DNA from: Skermanella stibiiresistens SB22
GTDB taxonomy: Bacteria; Pseudomonadota; Alphaproteobacteria; Azospirillales; Azospirillaceae
Assembly (NCBI RefSeq): GCF_000576635.1
Contig: NZ_AVFL01000008.1
Span: 1-64,000 of the forward strand
DNA length: 64,000 nt
Direction of reading: 5' to 3'
Shown here in pieces: positions 1-10,140 of the stretch. Both the position numbers and the translations under genes were made by a program. Below the pieces are notes generated by a model. The model had not been told where the DNA came from. It saw only the letters and a list, made by a program, of their open reading frames with translations, and ran no database searches. The first letter of the stretch is position 1. Each line of letters starts with the position of its first letter.

Positions 1-618
1 AGGCGGCGGCGCGTCGTCCTCCTCGATCAACGCCGGCTGCTCGGTCTCGGCCAAGCCAGGCGGCATCGTGATGGGCGCCGGCTCCTGCGCGGCGGCGGGA
101 GGCTCCGGGCGCGGCAGCGGCGACTCCGGGGGCGGCAGCAGGCGCTCCACCGCGGCGGTCTCGGTGTTGCCATTCTCCGCCTTCAACCGATCGTAGATCA
201 GCTTGTCCTGGTGCGGCACGTTCATGCCGCCGGGCTGGTCCGGCCGCAATTTGGTCGGCGTGCCGTCGGCTTTGATCAACGGCATGCCGCCCTCGGTCGT
301 GCCGTCCTGTCCGCTGTTGTAGGTGAACCAGACGATCGCGAAAAACAGCATAAGCCCGACGGCGGCCAGGATCGGCGCCAGCAACCGTCGCCGTCCGCGC
401 GAAGGGCGGGCGTCGGGGTTCGGCCGGTAGGAGCCGCGCTGATGACCCCTCGGCTCGACCCGCAGGTCGCGCGGCATGTATCGGGCGTCCTCCGCGGCGG
501 GATCCGGATCGGCCGCGTAACCATCCTGGCCATAGCCGTCCTGGTAAGGATCCTGGCCCGGGTCGGTTCGGCGGGGGTCGTTCCGGTGTTGGTCGTCTCG
601 GCGATCGTACTGGCTCAT
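1..618 (-). CDS. SPOR-type single-pass membrane protein (partial, C-terminus outside window)
   Basis: The first 206 codons of a gene that runs off the left edge. The N-terminus is a hydrophilic cytoplasmic region rich in Asp, Arg, Gln and Tyr (residues 1-75). One membrane helix follows (about 79-98, [19 protein letters not shown]), then a periplasmic Pro/Glu-rich linker containing [17 protein letters not shown]. This architecture, directly downstream of argS and dgt, is typical of alphaproteobacterial SPOR-domain proteins that bind denuded peptidoglycan at the septum. The SPOR domain itself would lie beyond the window, so the name is inferred from the N-terminal half and the context. The start ATG (616-618) overlaps the argS stop as ATGA, so the two are probably translationally coupled. 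Confidence 0.72.
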   Translation of the reverse strand, partial: MSQYDRRDDQHRNDPRRTDPGQDPYQDGYGQDGYAADPDPAAEDARYMPRDLRVEPRGHQRGSYRPNPDARPSRGRRRLLAPILAAVGLMLFFAIVWFTYNSGQDGTTEGGMPLIKADGTPTKLRPDQPGGMNVPHQDKLIYDRLKAENGNTETAAVERLLPPPESPLPRPEPPAAAQEPAPITMPPGLAETEQPALIEEDDAPPP

Positions 619-2375
619 CCGCGCAGTTCCTCGACAGGCTCCACTCCCATCACACCCAGGCCGGATGCGATGACGATCGACACCGCCTTGATCAGCGCCA
701 GCCGGGCGGTGGTCAGTTCAGGGTCTTCCTCAAGCAGGAAGCGCATGGTCGTGTCGTCCTTGCCCTTGTTCCACAGGCCGTGGAAGGCGGCGGCCAGATC
801 GTACAGGTAGAAAGCGATGCGGTGCGCCTCGTGCGCCTGCGCCGCCGACTCGATGATCCGGGGCCAATTGGCCATCAGCTTGATCAGCGCCAGTTCCTCG
901 GGAGCCTCCAGGCGGGACAAAGCCGCCGTGGCGGCCAGCACATCCGGACCCAGGTTCCGCTCCGGGGCCGCGGCGCTGGCGTGGCGCAGGACGGAATGGC
1001 ACCGGGCATGCGCGTACTGCACATAGAACACCGGATTGTCCTTCGACTGCTCCGTCACCTTGGCGAAGTCGAATTCCAGCGTCTGGTCGTTACGCCTCGT
1101 CAGCATGATGAAGCGGACGACATCGCGGCCCACTTGGTCGATGACGTCGCGCAGCGTCACGAAGGTGCCGGCCCGCTTCGACATCTTGACCGGCTCGCCG
1201 TTCTGGAGCAGGTGGACGAGCTGGCAGATCTTGGCGTCCAGCGTTCCCTGCCCGCCGGTCACCGCCGTGGTCGCCGCCTGCATCCGCTTGACATAGCCGC
1301 CATGGTCGGCGCCCAGCACGTCGATCAGCACGGAACTGCCGCGCCGGAACTTGTCCAGGTGATAGGCGATGTCGTTGGCGAAATAGGTCCAGCTGCCGTC
1401 CGACTTCTTCAGCGGGCGGTCCACGTCGTCGCCGAATTGGGTGGCGCGGAACAAGGTCTGCGGCCGCGGCTCCCAATCGTCGGGCTTCTTGCCCTTGGGC
1501 GGCTCCAGGACACCCTGGTAGATCAGGTCCTGGTCGATCAGCGATTGATAGGCGTCCTCGACGGCGCCGCTGGCGATCAGCGCCCGCTCGGACGAGAAGA
1601 TCTGCTTCCGCACGCCCAGCGCCGCCAGATCCTCCTTGATGCCGATCAGGATCCGCTCGATCGCGAAATCGCGGATGGCGGGCAGCCACTCGGATTCGGG
1701 AGCGTCCAGCCACTTCGATCCATCGCGCTCGACCAGATCCGCCGCGACATCCTTCAGGTACTCGCCCGGATACATGCCGGCCGGAACCTCGGCGACGGTC
1801 TCGCCCAGGGCTTCCCGATAGCGCAGATAGGTCGAGCGGCCGAGCACCTCGACCTGCGCGCCGGCGTCGTTGATGTAGTATTCGCGGGTGACGGTGTATC
1901 CCGCCTTCTCCAAAAGGGAGGCCAGAGCGTCACCGACCACGGCGCCGCGCGCGTGCGCCGCGTGAAGCGGGCCGGTCGGGTTGGCCGAGACGTATTCGAT
2001 ATTGACGGCGGTGCCGGCGCCGACGCTGCTGTTGCCATAGGTGACACCCGCCACCAGGATGTCGCCGACGCGCTGGCGCCACGTGTCGTCCGACAGGCGC
2101 AGGTTGACGAATCCCGGTCCCGCGATCTCCACCGACGTGACATCGGCCAACCCCTGGAGGCGCGCCACCAGCAGGTCGGCGATCTCGCGCGGCTTTCGTC
2201 CAGCCTGCTTGGCCAGCACCAGCGCCGCGTTGGTCGACAGGTCGCCATGGGACGCGTCGCGCGGCGGCTCCACCGTCACCTTGGAAAGGTCGAGCCCAGC
2301 CGGAAGCTCCCCGTTGGCGGCGAGGTCATCCAGGATGACGCGAAGATCTTTGGCGAACTCGTTGAACAGATTCAT
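615..2375 (-). CDS. argS: Arginyl-tRNA synthetase
   Basis: Class I aminoacyl-tRNA synthetase that charges tRNA-Arg; 586 residues, the usual length. The N-terminal Add1-type tRNA-binding domain covers about residues 1-90. The HIGH-type motif appears as [11 protein letters not shown] (HAAH at 138-141) after the family-typical SANPTGP. A canonical KMSKR loop ([14 protein letters not shown]) lies near residue 400, and a helical DALR anticodon-binding domain forms the last 130 residues. It sits between dgt (upstream, TGATG overlap at 2373-2377) and the SPOR-type gene (downstream, ATGA overlap), so the three probably form one operon. Confidence 0.98.
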   Translation of the reverse strand: MNLFNEFAKDLRVILDDLAANGELPAGLDLSKVTVEPPRDASHGDLSTNAALVLAKQAGRKPREIADLLVARLQGLADVTSVEIAGPGFVNLRLSDDTWRQRVGDILVAGVTYGNSSVGAGTAVNIEYVSANPTGPLHAAHARGAVVGDALASLLEKAGYTVTREYYINDAGAQVEVLGRSTYLRYREALGETVAEVPAGMYPGEYLKDVAADLVERDGSKWLDAPESEWLPAIRDFAIERILIGIKEDLAALGVRKQIFSSERALIASGAVEDAYQSLIDQDLIYQGVLEPPKGKKPDDWEPRPQTLFRATQFGDDVDRPLKKSDGSWTYFANDIAYHLDKFRRGSSVLIDVLGADHGGYVKRMQAATTAVTGGQGTLDAKICQLVHLLQNGEPVKMSKRAGTFVTLRDVIDQVGRDVVRFIMLTRRNDQTLEFDFAKVTEQSKDNPVFYVQYAHARCHSVLRHASAAAPERNLGPDVLAATAALSRLEAPEELALIKLMANWPRIIESAAQAHEAHRIAFYLYDLAAAFHGLWNKGKDDTTMRFLLEEDPELTTARLALIKAVSIVIASGLGVMGVEPVEELRG

Positions 2376-3598
2376 CAGGTCTTGGATTCCATGTCGAACA
2401 TCCGCTCATACTCCGCCAAGGCGAAGCGATCGGTCATGCCTGCGATATAATCGGCCACCAGCCGGGCGCGGGACGTGTCGTCGCTGGCGCCCATCGCCGC
2501 CAGGTCAACCTGCCACTCCGTCGGCAGGCATTCCGGCTCGGCCATGAACAGCCCGAACAACTCGGAGACTACACGTCGCGTCTTGCTGGTGACGCGGTTC
2601 ACTTTGTAGTGGCGGTACATGCGCTGTTTCAGGAATCCGCGCAAGACCCGATCATGCTCCCTCATCCCGTCACCGAAGGCGACCAGCGCGCGGGGCGCGC
2701 TCCGCACCTCCGCGGCCGATCGGGGATCGACTTCCGCGATCCGCCGCCGGGTCTCGGCGATCAGGTCGGTGACCATCAGGTCGATCATGCGACGGATCGT
2801 CTCGTGGATCATTCGGGTATGATCCAGGCCGGGATACCGGTCGCGCAATCCGGCGATGATGCCATCCAGCGGCGGCAGTTCGGCGATCTCATCCAGCGTG
2901 AAAAGCCCGGCGCGAACCCCATCATCGATGTCGTGATTGTTATAGGCGATGTCGTCGGCCAAGGCCGCGACCTGCGCCTCCATTCCGGGGTTGGTGCCCA
3001 ACTCGAGGTCCCACACCTCCTGGAACTCGCGGATCGTCGTCGGCAGCCTATGGCCCGGCAGTTCCGGCAGCAGCGGGCCGTTGTGCTTGACCACGCCTTC
3101 CAGCGTCTCCCACGTCAGGTTCAGCCCGTCGAACTCGGCGTAGCGGCGTTCCAGCCGCGTCAGGATGCGCAGGGTCTGGTCATTGTGGCTGAAGCCCCCG
3201 TAGGGACGCATAGCCTCGTTGAGAGCCTCCTCACCCGCGTGTCCGAAGCAGGTATGCCCCAGGTCGTGAGCCAGCGCCACCGCCTCCGCCAGATCCTCGT
3301 TCAATCCAAGCGTGCGGCTTACCGACCGGGCGATCTGGGCCACCTCGAGGCTGTGGGTCAGGCGGGTGCGATAATAGTCGCCCTCGTGATAGACGAAGAC
3401 CTGCGTCTTGTATTTCAGCTTGCGGAACGCGCCGGAATGGAGGATGCGGTCGCGATCGCGTTGGAAGACCGATCGCGTCGGACTCTCCGGCTCCGGCTTC
3501 AGCCGGCCGCGCGTCTGGTCCGGCCGGCACGCGAACACCGCCGATCCGGGCGAAAGCGCGCCCGGTCCTGTCCGGAGAAGGGATTGATCAGCGATCAT
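2375..3598 (-). CDS. dgt: Deoxyguanosinetriphosphate triphosphohydrolase-like protein
   Basis: HD-superfamily dNTP triphosphohydrolase of 407 residues, which cleaves dNTPs to deoxynucleosides and tripolyphosphate. The N-terminal signature [27 protein letters not shown] is followed by [11 protein letters not shown] and the metal-binding [16 protein letters not shown] (H..HD). A later [12 protein letters not shown] supplies the final Asp of the HD set. This matches the shorter alphaproteobacterial dGTPase-like family rather than E. coli Dgt (about 505 residues). It is the first gene of the dgt-argS-SPOR operon, and its stop overlaps the argS start by one base. Confidence 0.95.
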   Translation of the reverse strand: MIADQSLLRTGPGALSPGSAVFACRPDQTRGRLKPEPESPTRSVFQRDRDRILHSGAFRKLKYKTQVFVYHEGDYYRTRLTHSLEVAQIARSVSRTLGLNEDLAEAVALAHDLGHTCFGHAGEEALNEAMRPYGGFSHNDQTLRILTRLERRYAEFDGLNLTWETLEGVVKHNGPLLPELPGHRLPTTIREFQEVWDLELGTNPGMEAQVAALADDIAYNNHDIDDGVRAGLFTLDEIAELPPLDGIIAGLRDRYPGLDHTRMIHETIRRMIDLMVTDLIAETRRRIAEVDPRSAAEVRSAPRALVAFGDGMREHDRVLRGFLKQRMYRHYKVNRVTSKTRRVVSELFGLFMAEPECLPTEWQVDLAAMGASDDTSRARLVADYIAGMTDRFALAEYERMFDMESKT

Positions 3599-3827
3599 GA
3601 CCGGACACTACCGATTGTGGGGCATGGATTTCAATGACCATCGCTATTCGTTAACCAGCCCGTTAACCAGCGCGACCTATTGACCGGCGGTGGTTCCGGC
3701 CCTTTGAAGAATTGGTTGGGTCTGCTTACATAAGGAACTGATATGGGGTACGGACGACAATCCCGACATGGGCGTTTTTCAAGCCCGTTTCCGACTTTCA
3801 ATCTTTGGCTTTGACCAGGAGCAGACC

Positions 3828-4217
3828 ATGGCCGATACGGCGCTCAACACTCCGCAGATCGATACCGCAGCGGCGGCGGGCCTGGGCGCTCGGGCTCTCG
3901 CCATCTCCGACAGCGCCGCCAAGCGTGTCGCCGTCCTCCGCCAGATGGAGGGGGATGACGCGCTGATGCTTCGCATCACCGTTTCGGGCGGCGGCTGCTC
4001 TGGTTTCCAGTACGGCTTCGGCTTCGACAAGGCGGTCAACGAGGACGACCACGTGTTCGAGCACATGGGCGTTGGCGTCGTCACCGACGATGCTTCGCTC
4101 GACCTGCTCAACGGCTCGGTCATCGATTTCGTCGAGGATCTGATGGGAGCGTCCTTCCAGATCAAGAACCCCAACGCCACCGCATCCTGCGGCTGCGGAT
4201 CGTCCTTCGCGGTCTGA
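3828..4217 (+). CDS. erpA: Iron-sulfur cluster insertion protein, ErpA/HesB type
   Basis: A-type Fe-S carrier of 129 residues that passes clusters to apo-proteins. The three cluster-binding cysteines are visible in the family context: one in SGGGCSGFQYGFGFD and two in the C-terminal SCGCGSSFAV. I chose the ATG at 3828 because AGGAGC (3817-3822) is well placed before it. An in-frame ATG at 3768 would add 20 residues (MGVFQARFRL...) that look unlike the family. It is divergent from dgt, a common alphaproteobacterial arrangement, with about 230 bp between the genes. Confidence 0.93.
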   Translation: MADTALNTPQIDTAAAAGLGARALAISDSAAKRVAVLRQMEGDDALMLRITVSGGGCSGFQYGFGFDKAVNEDDHVFEHMGVGVVTDDASLDLLNGSVIDFVEDLMGASFQIKNPNATASCGCGSSFAV

Positions 4218-4234
4218 GCGCGGCACGCCCGCCA

Positions 4235-4260
4235 GCGCCGGACCTCCTGGGGTCCGGCGT
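4235..4260 (+). terminator. Hairpin after erpA
   Basis: Arms GCGCCGGACC and GGTCCGGCGT (9 bp plus one G-T pair) enclose the six-base loop TCCTGG, 18 bases after the erpA stop. There is no clear U-tract, so this may be a weak terminator or a 3'-end stabiliser. Confidence 0.5.
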
Positions 4261-4439
4261 GGAACCATCGCCAAGTGACCTCACGAAACGACATTCGATG
4301 AATTTCGCCGCAAACCAACCCGCGTTTGCCTAAAATCAGTTCAATGCCCCTATGATCTTTATTGATCGTCCCGTCAAAGTCCGCTGGCCCGCATCCTGCA
4401 TCCCCGCCGATGCAAACCAACACGGGCTAGGGGCTGATC

Positions 4440-5609
4440 ATGAGCGGTGGAACCAAGTCGAATGACAGCGTGGAGACGATGCGCGCGGCCAAGGCGTTCA
4501 CGCGCCGCACCCTTCTGAAAGCTTCGGTCGCGGCGGGAGCCATCGCGGCCACGGGACCCTGGATCGTCCGCGACGCCCTGTCGTCCTCCGGTCAGTTGAA
4601 CCTGCTCAACTGGAGCGACGAGCTGCCCGATCCGGTGATCCCGGACTTCGTGGCGAAGACCGGCATCAAGGTCAACACGACCCCGTTCTCCCAGAACGAG
4701 GAGCAGATCAACAAGCTCCAGGCGACCGGTGGCGAGGGCTTCGACCTGTGCGCCCCGACCCGCGACCGCGCTCCCCAGTTCCAGGAACTGGAATTGCTGG
4801 CGCCGTTCGACACCAACAAGCTGAAGCTCGACCAGTTGCTGCCGGCGATGCTCCAGGCCTCCACCAGCGTCTGGACCTGGGACGGTGGGCTCTACCATCT
4901 GCCGCACACGTGGGGATCGGAGGCCATCTCGTGGCGCACCGATCTCACCAAGCTCGACTACAAGACGCTCAGCTACGGCTCCCTGTGGGAGGAGCAGTAC
5001 AAGGGCAAGGTCCAGGGCCGGCCGCACTCGCTGCTGCTCGGTATCGGACTGTGGCTCGACGCGACAGGCAAGCTGCCGTCCAACCGCATGCTCGACGCTT
5101 TCAAGGACGAGGAGTCGATGACCCGGATCTACGACCAGATCCTCAAGGTCGCGATCGAGAAGAAGCCCTGGATCAAGCAGTTCTGGGACAGCGCCGACAA
5201 CACCAAGTCCGGCCTGATGGAGAACGGCGTCGTCATCGGCATGACCTGGGACGGCCCGGCGCTCAGCCTCAAGAAGGACGGCAAGCCGGTCTCCTACATG
5301 GCTCCCCAGGAAGGCGCCATCGCGTGGCTCGACGGCTGGGCGATGACCAAGGAAGCCAAGAACATCGACCAGATCTACGAGTGGCTGAACTACGTCCATT
5401 CGCCCGCGGTGTCGGCCAAGATCGCCGATGGCTCTGGCTACAACCCCGTCTCCAAGGGGGCCGGCGACTTGCTGTCCGATGTCGCCAAGAAGAACTTCCT
5501 GGAGGCCTTCCCCAGCGACGCCGTCGACAAGTTGTGGAACCGGCCGCCGGAGCCCTCCTGGTTCGCCGAACTGCGCACCCAGTACGCCGAGAAGTACAAG
5601 GCGGCGTGA
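4440..5609 (+). CDS. Polyamine-type ABC transporter, periplasmic substrate-binding protein
   Basis: PotD/PotF-like extracellular solute-binding protein of 389 residues. It carries a twin-arginine signal (TRRTLLKASVAAGAIAATGP, about residues 21-40), which suggests folded export by Tat. The mature start, LNLLNWSDELPDPVIPDF, is typical of spermidine/putrescine-binding proteins. A later block with WTWDGGLYHLPHTWGSEAISWRTDL lines the expected ligand cleft. It is the first gene of a five-gene plus-strand unit with the ATPase, two permeases and an aminotransferase. AGGGGC lies upstream of the ATG. The ligand (putrescine, spermidine or a related compound) cannot be settled from sequence alone. Confidence 0.9.
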   Translation: MSGGTKSNDSVETMRAAKAFTRRTLLKASVAAGAIAATGPWIVRDALSSSGQLNLLNWSDELPDPVIPDFVAKTGIKVNTTPFSQNEEQINKLQATGGEGFDLCAPTRDRAPQFQELELLAPFDTNKLKLDQLLPAMLQASTSVWTWDGGLYHLPHTWGSEAISWRTDLTKLDYKTLSYGSLWEEQYKGKVQGRPHSLLLGIGLWLDATGKLPSNRMLDAFKDEESMTRIYDQILKVAIEKKPWIKQFWDSADNTKSGLMENGVVIGMTWDGPALSLKKDGKPVSYMAPQEGAIAWLDGWAMTKEAKNIDQIYEWLNYVHSPAVSAKIADGSGYNPVSKGAGDLLSDVAKKNFLEAFPSDAVDKLWNRPPEPSWFAELRTQYAEKYKAA

Positions 5610-5635
5610 GCCTAGCTTCCGGAGGGAAAAGCTCC

Positions 5636-6706
5636 ATGGCGGCAGCCGTCGAATTGGACAAGGTCAGCATCCGCTTCGGCGACTTCACCGCGGTGGATGA
5701 CGCGACGCTGGCGATCGAACCTGGCGAGTTCTTCAGCTTCCTCGGCCCTTCGGGCTGCGGGAAGACGACCTTGCTGCGGACGATCTCCGGCTTCATCGAA
5801 CCCACGGACGGCAGTGTCCGGATAGGCGGGGCGGACATGCGGGGGCAGGGTCCCAACAGCCGCCCGACCGCGCTGATCTTCCAGAACCTGGCCCTATTCC
5901 CGATGATGTCGGTGGCGGAGAACATCGCCTACGGCCTCCGGGTTCGGGGCACCTCCAAGACCGAGCGGCGCAAGGTGGCGGACCGGTTGCTCGACTTGAT
6001 CGCCCTGCCCGGCCAAGGCGACAAGCGGATCGACGAGTTGTCCGGCGGACAGAAGCAGCGGATCGCCATCGCCCGCGCGCTGGCGGTCGAGCCCAAGGTG
6101 CTGCTGCTGGACGAGCCGCTGTCCGCCCTGGACCTGAAGCTGCGCCATCACATGCGGAACGAGCTTCGGGCGATCCAACGGCGCGTCGGCATCACCTTCA
6201 TCTACATCACCCACGACCAGGGCGAGGCTCTGACCATGTCGGACCGCGTCGCGGTGATGAACAAGGGGGTGATCGAACAGGTGGCCGACGGTCGCACCCT
6301 GTACGAGACGCCGCGAACCGCCTTCGTCGCCTCCTTCGTGGGCGAGAACAACGCCTTCATCGGCACCGTCGCCGAAACGGATGGGGATATCGCCCAAGTC
6401 GCCAGCCCGGCCGGCCCGCTGTCGGGCCGCAATCTGCGGAAGCTGCGCCGAAGCTCGGAGGCCGTGCTGTTCGTGCGGCCGGAGGCCCTGTTCGTCGACG
6501 CCGAAGGTCCCCTCGCCGCCCGCACCGGCGAGGTCGCCTATGAGGGCAGCCAGACCCACGCCACATTCACCTTGAGTGGCGGCGGTACCGTCACCGTCAC
6601 CTTCGGACGCGGCGAGACCGTTCCGGAGCCCGGCGCCCACGTCCGTCTCGGCTTCGCCCCGGAGGACGCCATCGTGCTCCCGCGCGAGGGCTACGCCGAT
6701 GCATAG
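5636..6706 (+). CDS. potA: Polyamine-type ABC transporter, ATP-binding protein
   Basis: ATPase of 356 residues. It has Walker A GPSGCGKTT (about 40-48), a Q-loop in LIFQNLALFP, signature LSGGQKQRIAIARAL, Walker B VLLLDEPLSALD and H-loop THDQGEAL, followed by a C-terminal TOBE-type regulatory domain. This is the PotA/FbpC (MOI) ATPase layout. I took the ATG at 5636 because GGAGGG (5621-5626) precedes it and the protein then opens as family members do (MAAAVELDKVSIRFGDF). It follows the binding protein by 26 bp, and its stop overlaps the start of the next permease. Confidence 0.95.
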   Translation: MAAAVELDKVSIRFGDFTAVDDATLAIEPGEFFSFLGPSGCGKTTLLRTISGFIEPTDGSVRIGGADMRGQGPNSRPTALIFQNLALFPMMSVAENIAYGLRVRGTSKTERRKVADRLLDLIALPGQGDKRIDELSGGQKQRIAIARALAVEPKVLLLDEPLSALDLKLRHHMRNELRAIQRRVGITFIYITHDQGEALTMSDRVAVMNKGVIEQVADGRTLYETPRTAFVASFVGENNAFIGTVAETDGDIAQVASPAGPLSGRNLRKLRRSSEAVLFVRPEALFVDAEGPLAARTGEVAYEGSQTHATFTLSGGGTVTVTFGRGETVPEPGAHVRLGFAPEDAIVLPREGYADA

Positions 6707-7718
6707 CAGTGTCGGACACGCCTTGATCCTGGCGCTGCCGGTGGTCGTCGTCGCGTTCTACGCCATGACCGCCTGGCTGGAACGCCGCCGCGCCGGGGCC
6801 AACGCCCCCATCTCGTTCTTCAAGCGGAATGGCATCGCGGTCTCGATCTACCTGATCGCGGCGGTGACGCTATGGACGATCCTCATGATCGTCCTGCCCC
6901 AGCTCTACATGATCGACCTGTCGTTCCGGCCGAAGCTGCCGCCCAACCAGATGGGGGGGCCGAAGGACCTCTATACGCTGGAGAACTACCAGTATTTCCT
7001 GTTCGGCTCGACCCGCTCGACGGCGCAGTGGAACATCATCCACATCAAGGCCTTCGCGCTGACCATCGGCGCCTCGATCGTGGTCACGGCCTTCAATCTG
7101 GCGCTGTGCTACCCCGTAGCCTTCTACATGGCCAAGGTCAGCACGCCGGCGCGCCTGCGCCTGTTGATGCTGATGCTGATCGCACCCTACTGGGTCAACG
7201 AGATCCTGCGCGCCTTCGCGATCCGAATCCTGTTGGCCTCGTCCGGAGTGGTCAACCAGGCACTGATCGGCCTGGGATTGGTCGATCAGCCCGTCGACTT
7301 CCTGGGTCTCGACATCGGGATGTACGCCGGCCTGTCCTACGCCTACCTGCTGATGATGGTCTTCCCGCTCTACAACGCTATCGAGAGCCTGGACCGCAAC
7401 CAGATCGAGGCGGCGCGCGATCTGGGCGCCCCTTGGTGGCACATCCACGCCTTCATCGTGCTGCCCCACGCCAAACCGGGCATCGCGTCCGGCTGCACGC
7501 TGGTCTTCATGCTGACGGCGGGCGCCTTGGCCGCTCCGCTGATCCTGGGCGGTCCCAGCACCTTGTGGTTCACCCCGATCGTCTATGACCGCTTCTACCA
7601 AGCCTTCAACTGGTCGCAGGGCGCCGCCTACGCGCTGCTGCTGTTGCTGGCCTGCATCCTGTTCGTCCTGGCGGCGATGCGGATCGGCAAGCTGAGCCTG
7701 GGGGAGATCACGCGATGA
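6699..7718 (+). CDS. potB: Polyamine-type ABC transporter, permease (PotB-like)
   Basis: Inner-membrane permease of 339 residues with about seven hydrophobic segments, among them ILALPVVVVAFYAM near the N-terminus and IAVSIYLIAAVTLWTILMIV. The ATPase-contact EAA motif reads EAARDLGAPWWHIHAFIVLPHAKPGI near residue 230. The ATG at 6699 lies inside the 3' end of the ATPase gene (stop 6704-6706), which implies translational coupling. An upstream in-frame ATG at 6576 would translate antisense-looking Ser/Pro-rich sequence and was rejected. It pairs with the next permease to form the channel. Confidence 0.93.
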   Translation: MHSSVGHALILALPVVVVAFYAMTAWLERRRAGANAPISFFKRNGIAVSIYLIAAVTLWTILMIVLPQLYMIDLSFRPKLPPNQMGGPKDLYTLENYQYFLFGSTRSTAQWNIIHIKAFALTIGASIVVTAFNLALCYPVAFYMAKVSTPARLRLLMLMLIAPYWVNEILRAFAIRILLASSGVVNQALIGLGLVDQPVDFLGLDIGMYAGLSYAYLLMMVFPLYNAIESLDRNQIEAARDLGAPWWHIHAFIVLPHAKPGIASGCTLVFMLTAGALAAPLILGGPSTLWFTPIVYDRFYQAFNWSQGAAYALLLLLACILFVLAAMRIGKLSLGEITR

Positions 7719-8620
7719 CCGGACAGTTGGTCAACCGGTGGCTGATCGGGATCTATCTCGCCGGGTTCTTCACCTATCTGTTCGGTCCGCTGATCGTGAT
7801 GGGGATCACCGCGTTCAACAGCTCGAACTATCCGGCGGTGGTGCCGTTCGAAGGCGCCACGCTGGAGTGGTTCCGGATATTGTTGTCCGACGGCGAGGTG
7901 GTCCAGGGGCTCCGGACAAGCCTGCTGATCGGCGTGCTGGTGGTCTGCGTCTCGGTTCCGGTGGGGCTGGCGGGAGCGATCGTCCTGACCCAGATCCACG
8001 CCCGCGCCCGGCCGCTTTATTATCTGGTCGTCGTCTCGCCGGTGCTGACGCCGGGCGTCATCATCGGCATCTCGACAGTGATCTTCTGGCGCGACGTCAC
8101 CCAGACCACCGGCATCAGGATGTTCTACGACGGCATCGTGATGACGGTGCTGTCGCAGTCCAGTTTCATCTCGGCCTATTGCATGCTGATCCTGCTGGCG
8201 CGGCTGCAACGCTTCGACCGCTCGCTGGAGGAGGCGGCGCTCGACTTGGGCGCCACCCACGCCCAGGTGTTCCGCGACGTGCTGCTGCCGTTCCTGCGCC
8301 CCGCCATGCTGTCGGCGTCGGTGCTGGCCTTCCTGGCGTCGTTCGAGAACTATAACACCACCACCTTCGCCATCCTGGCGGACAAGACGCTGACAACCGT
8401 CCTGGCCGGACGGGTGAGGCAGGGCTCGACCCCCGCGATCAGCGCGCTCGCCGTGATGATCGTGGCGATCACCGTCGCGGCCGCCGTCGCCTACGAGATC
8501 CTCAAGCGCCGTGACGACGCCCGCCGCAAGGCCCGCAAAGCGGCGGCCGCCGCCGAGGAGGGCCGGGACTTGACCCCGGTGGTCGTCGGCGGCGCTCCCC
8601 AGTCCGCCATGGCCGATTGA
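7715..8620 (+). CDS. potC: Polyamine-type ABC transporter, permease (PotC-like)
   Basis: Second channel subunit, 301 residues with six predicted helices, starting with GIYLAGFFTYLFGPLIVMGITAF. The EAA loop is EEAALDLGATHAQVFRDVLLPFLRPAM. FENYNTTTFAI before the last helices is a PotC-like feature. An unusual charged tail after the final helix (EILKRRDDARRKARKAAAAAEE) is lysine/arginine-rich and probably cytoplasmic. The ATG overlaps the stop of the preceding permease (ATGA, 7715-7718). Confidence 0.93.
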   Translation: MTGQLVNRWLIGIYLAGFFTYLFGPLIVMGITAFNSSNYPAVVPFEGATLEWFRILLSDGEVVQGLRTSLLIGVLVVCVSVPVGLAGAIVLTQIHARARPLYYLVVVSPVLTPGVIIGISTVIFWRDVTQTTGIRMFYDGIVMTVLSQSSFISAYCMLILLARLQRFDRSLEEAALDLGATHAQVFRDVLLPFLRPAMLSASVLAFLASFENYNTTTFAILADKTLTTVLAGRVRQGSTPAISALAVMIVAITVAAAVAYEILKRRDDARRKARKAAAAAEEGRDLTPVVVGGAPQSAMAD

Positions 8621-8665
8621 GGCGCCGTCACAAGCTCGAGACCCCATCCGTTGATCTGAAGAGGC

Positions 8666-10048
8666 ATGATGTTCTCCCCCACTCTCCCGAACTCCTACGA
8701 CGCCCGCGACCGCGCTTCCCTGATCCACCAGCAGACCGACCTGAAAGCCTATCGGGACGACGGTGGAACCCTGATGAAGCGGGGCGAGGGCATCTGGGTG
8801 TTCGACGAATCGGGTAACCGCTACCTGGAGGCGATGGCCGGCCTGTGGAGCGCGTCGCTGGGCTTCTCGGAGAAGCGGCTGGCGGAGGCCGCCTACAAGC
8901 AGATGCTGGAACTGCCCTATTACCACACGTTCTTCGGCAAGGGGAACCTGCCCAGCGTCGACTTGGCCGAGAAGCTGCTGTCGATCGCCCCGAAGCCGAT
9001 GTCCAAGGTGCTGTTCCAGTGCTCCGGCTCGGAGGCGAACGACGCCGCCATCAAGCTGGTCTGGTACTATCACAACGCGATCGGCAAGCCGGAAAAGAAG
9101 AAGATCATCGGCCGGGTGCGCGGCTACCACGGCAACACCGTCGCCTCGGTCAGCGCGTCGGGCCAGCCGCACATGCACAGCGATTTCGACGTGCCGCTGC
9201 CGATGTTCCGGCACGCCGACAATCCCAACTACTACCGTTTCCACGAGGACGGCGAGAGCGAGGAGGACTTCTCCAGCCGGATGGCGGCGAACCTGGAGGC
9301 GCTGATCCTGGCCGAGGGGCCGGAGACGGTCGCCGCCTTCATCGCCGAACCGGTCCAGGGCGGCGGCGGCGCCATCACGCCGCCAGCCGGGTACTTCGAC
9401 AAGATCCAGCCGATCCTCCGCAAATACGACATCCTGTTCCTGGTGGACGAGGTCATCTGCGGCTTCGGCCGCACCGGCAACCTATGGGGTAGCGAGACCT
9501 ATGGGCTGGTGCCCGACATGGTCTCCTGCGCCAAGGCGCTGTCGGCCTCCTACCAGCCGATCTCGGCACTGATGATCTCGGAACCGATCTACGAGGCCCT
9601 GGTCAGCGAGAGCGACAAGCTCGGCAGCTTCGGCCATGGTTACACTTATGGCGGCCATCCCGTCGCCTGCGCCGTCGCCTTGGAGACGCTGAGGATCTAC
9701 GAGGAGCGCGACATCGTCGGCCATGTCAGGCGCGTCTCGCCGGTCATGCAGGAAGGCTTCAAGGCCCTGGAGGACCACCCGCTGGTCGGCAACGCGCGCG
9801 GCGTCGGCCTGATCGCGGGCGTCGAGTTGATGGCCGATAAGGCCGCCCGCCAGCCCTTCGATCCGGCCCGCAAGGTCGGGACGCTGGTCCAGGGCAAGTG
9901 CCAGGAGGTCGGCTTGATCGTCCGCGCCATCGGCGACCGCATCGCCTTCACCCCGCCGCTGATCATCACCGACGACGAGGCGGCCGAAATGTGCTCCCGC
10001 TTCGCCAAGGGTCTAGACGCGGCATGGTCGGAGCTGAAGGCGGGTTGA
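8666..10048 (+). CDS. Class III aminotransferase, probably polyamine or omega-amino acid:pyruvate
   Basis: PLP-dependent fold-type I enzyme of 460 residues. Landmarks are the cofactor phosphate loop CSGSEANDAAIK, RGYHGNTVASVSASG, the PLP Asp in LFLVDEVICGFGRTG and the Schiff-base Lys in MVSCAKALSASYQP. The overall pattern (HQQTDLKAYRDDGG at the start, MWASLGF-type motif) resembles SpuC-like putrescine:pyruvate and omega-amino acid:pyruvate transaminases. It lies 45 bp after the importer genes in the same direction, so it probably degrades the imported amine. An ATG-ATG pair opens the gene; the exact substrate is an inference from context. Confidence 0.85.
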   Translation: MMFSPTLPNSYDARDRASLIHQQTDLKAYRDDGGTLMKRGEGIWVFDESGNRYLEAMAGLWSASLGFSEKRLAEAAYKQMLELPYYHTFFGKGNLPSVDLAEKLLSIAPKPMSKVLFQCSGSEANDAAIKLVWYYHNAIGKPEKKKIIGRVRGYHGNTVASVSASGQPHMHSDFDVPLPMFRHADNPNYYRFHEDGESEEDFSSRMAANLEALILAEGPETVAAFIAEPVQGGGGAITPPAGYFDKIQPILRKYDILFLVDEVICGFGRTGNLWGSETYGLVPDMVSCAKALSASYQPISALMISEPIYEALVSESDKLGSFGHGYTYGGHPVACAVALETLRIYEERDIVGHVRRVSPVMQEGFKALEDHPLVGNARGVGLIAGVELMADKAARQPFDPARKVGTLVQGKCQEVGLIVRAIGDRIAFTPPLIITDDEAAEMCSRFAKGLDAAWSELKAG

Positions 10049-10140
10049 TCGAAACCAAGCCTTGAGTTCCGTCCCCGGTTCGTCTTCCATGCCGGCCTTC
10101 GAGCGCATGATCCGCCAAGGCCGTCAGGGAAGACCACCGC

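Noticed and set aside
780-2450. Long plus-strand open frame of 556 codons across argS
   Set aside because: It is the antisense shadow of argS. The minus-strand product has all synthetase motifs, while this frame gives Arg/Gln/Leu-rich sequence without any family resemblance.
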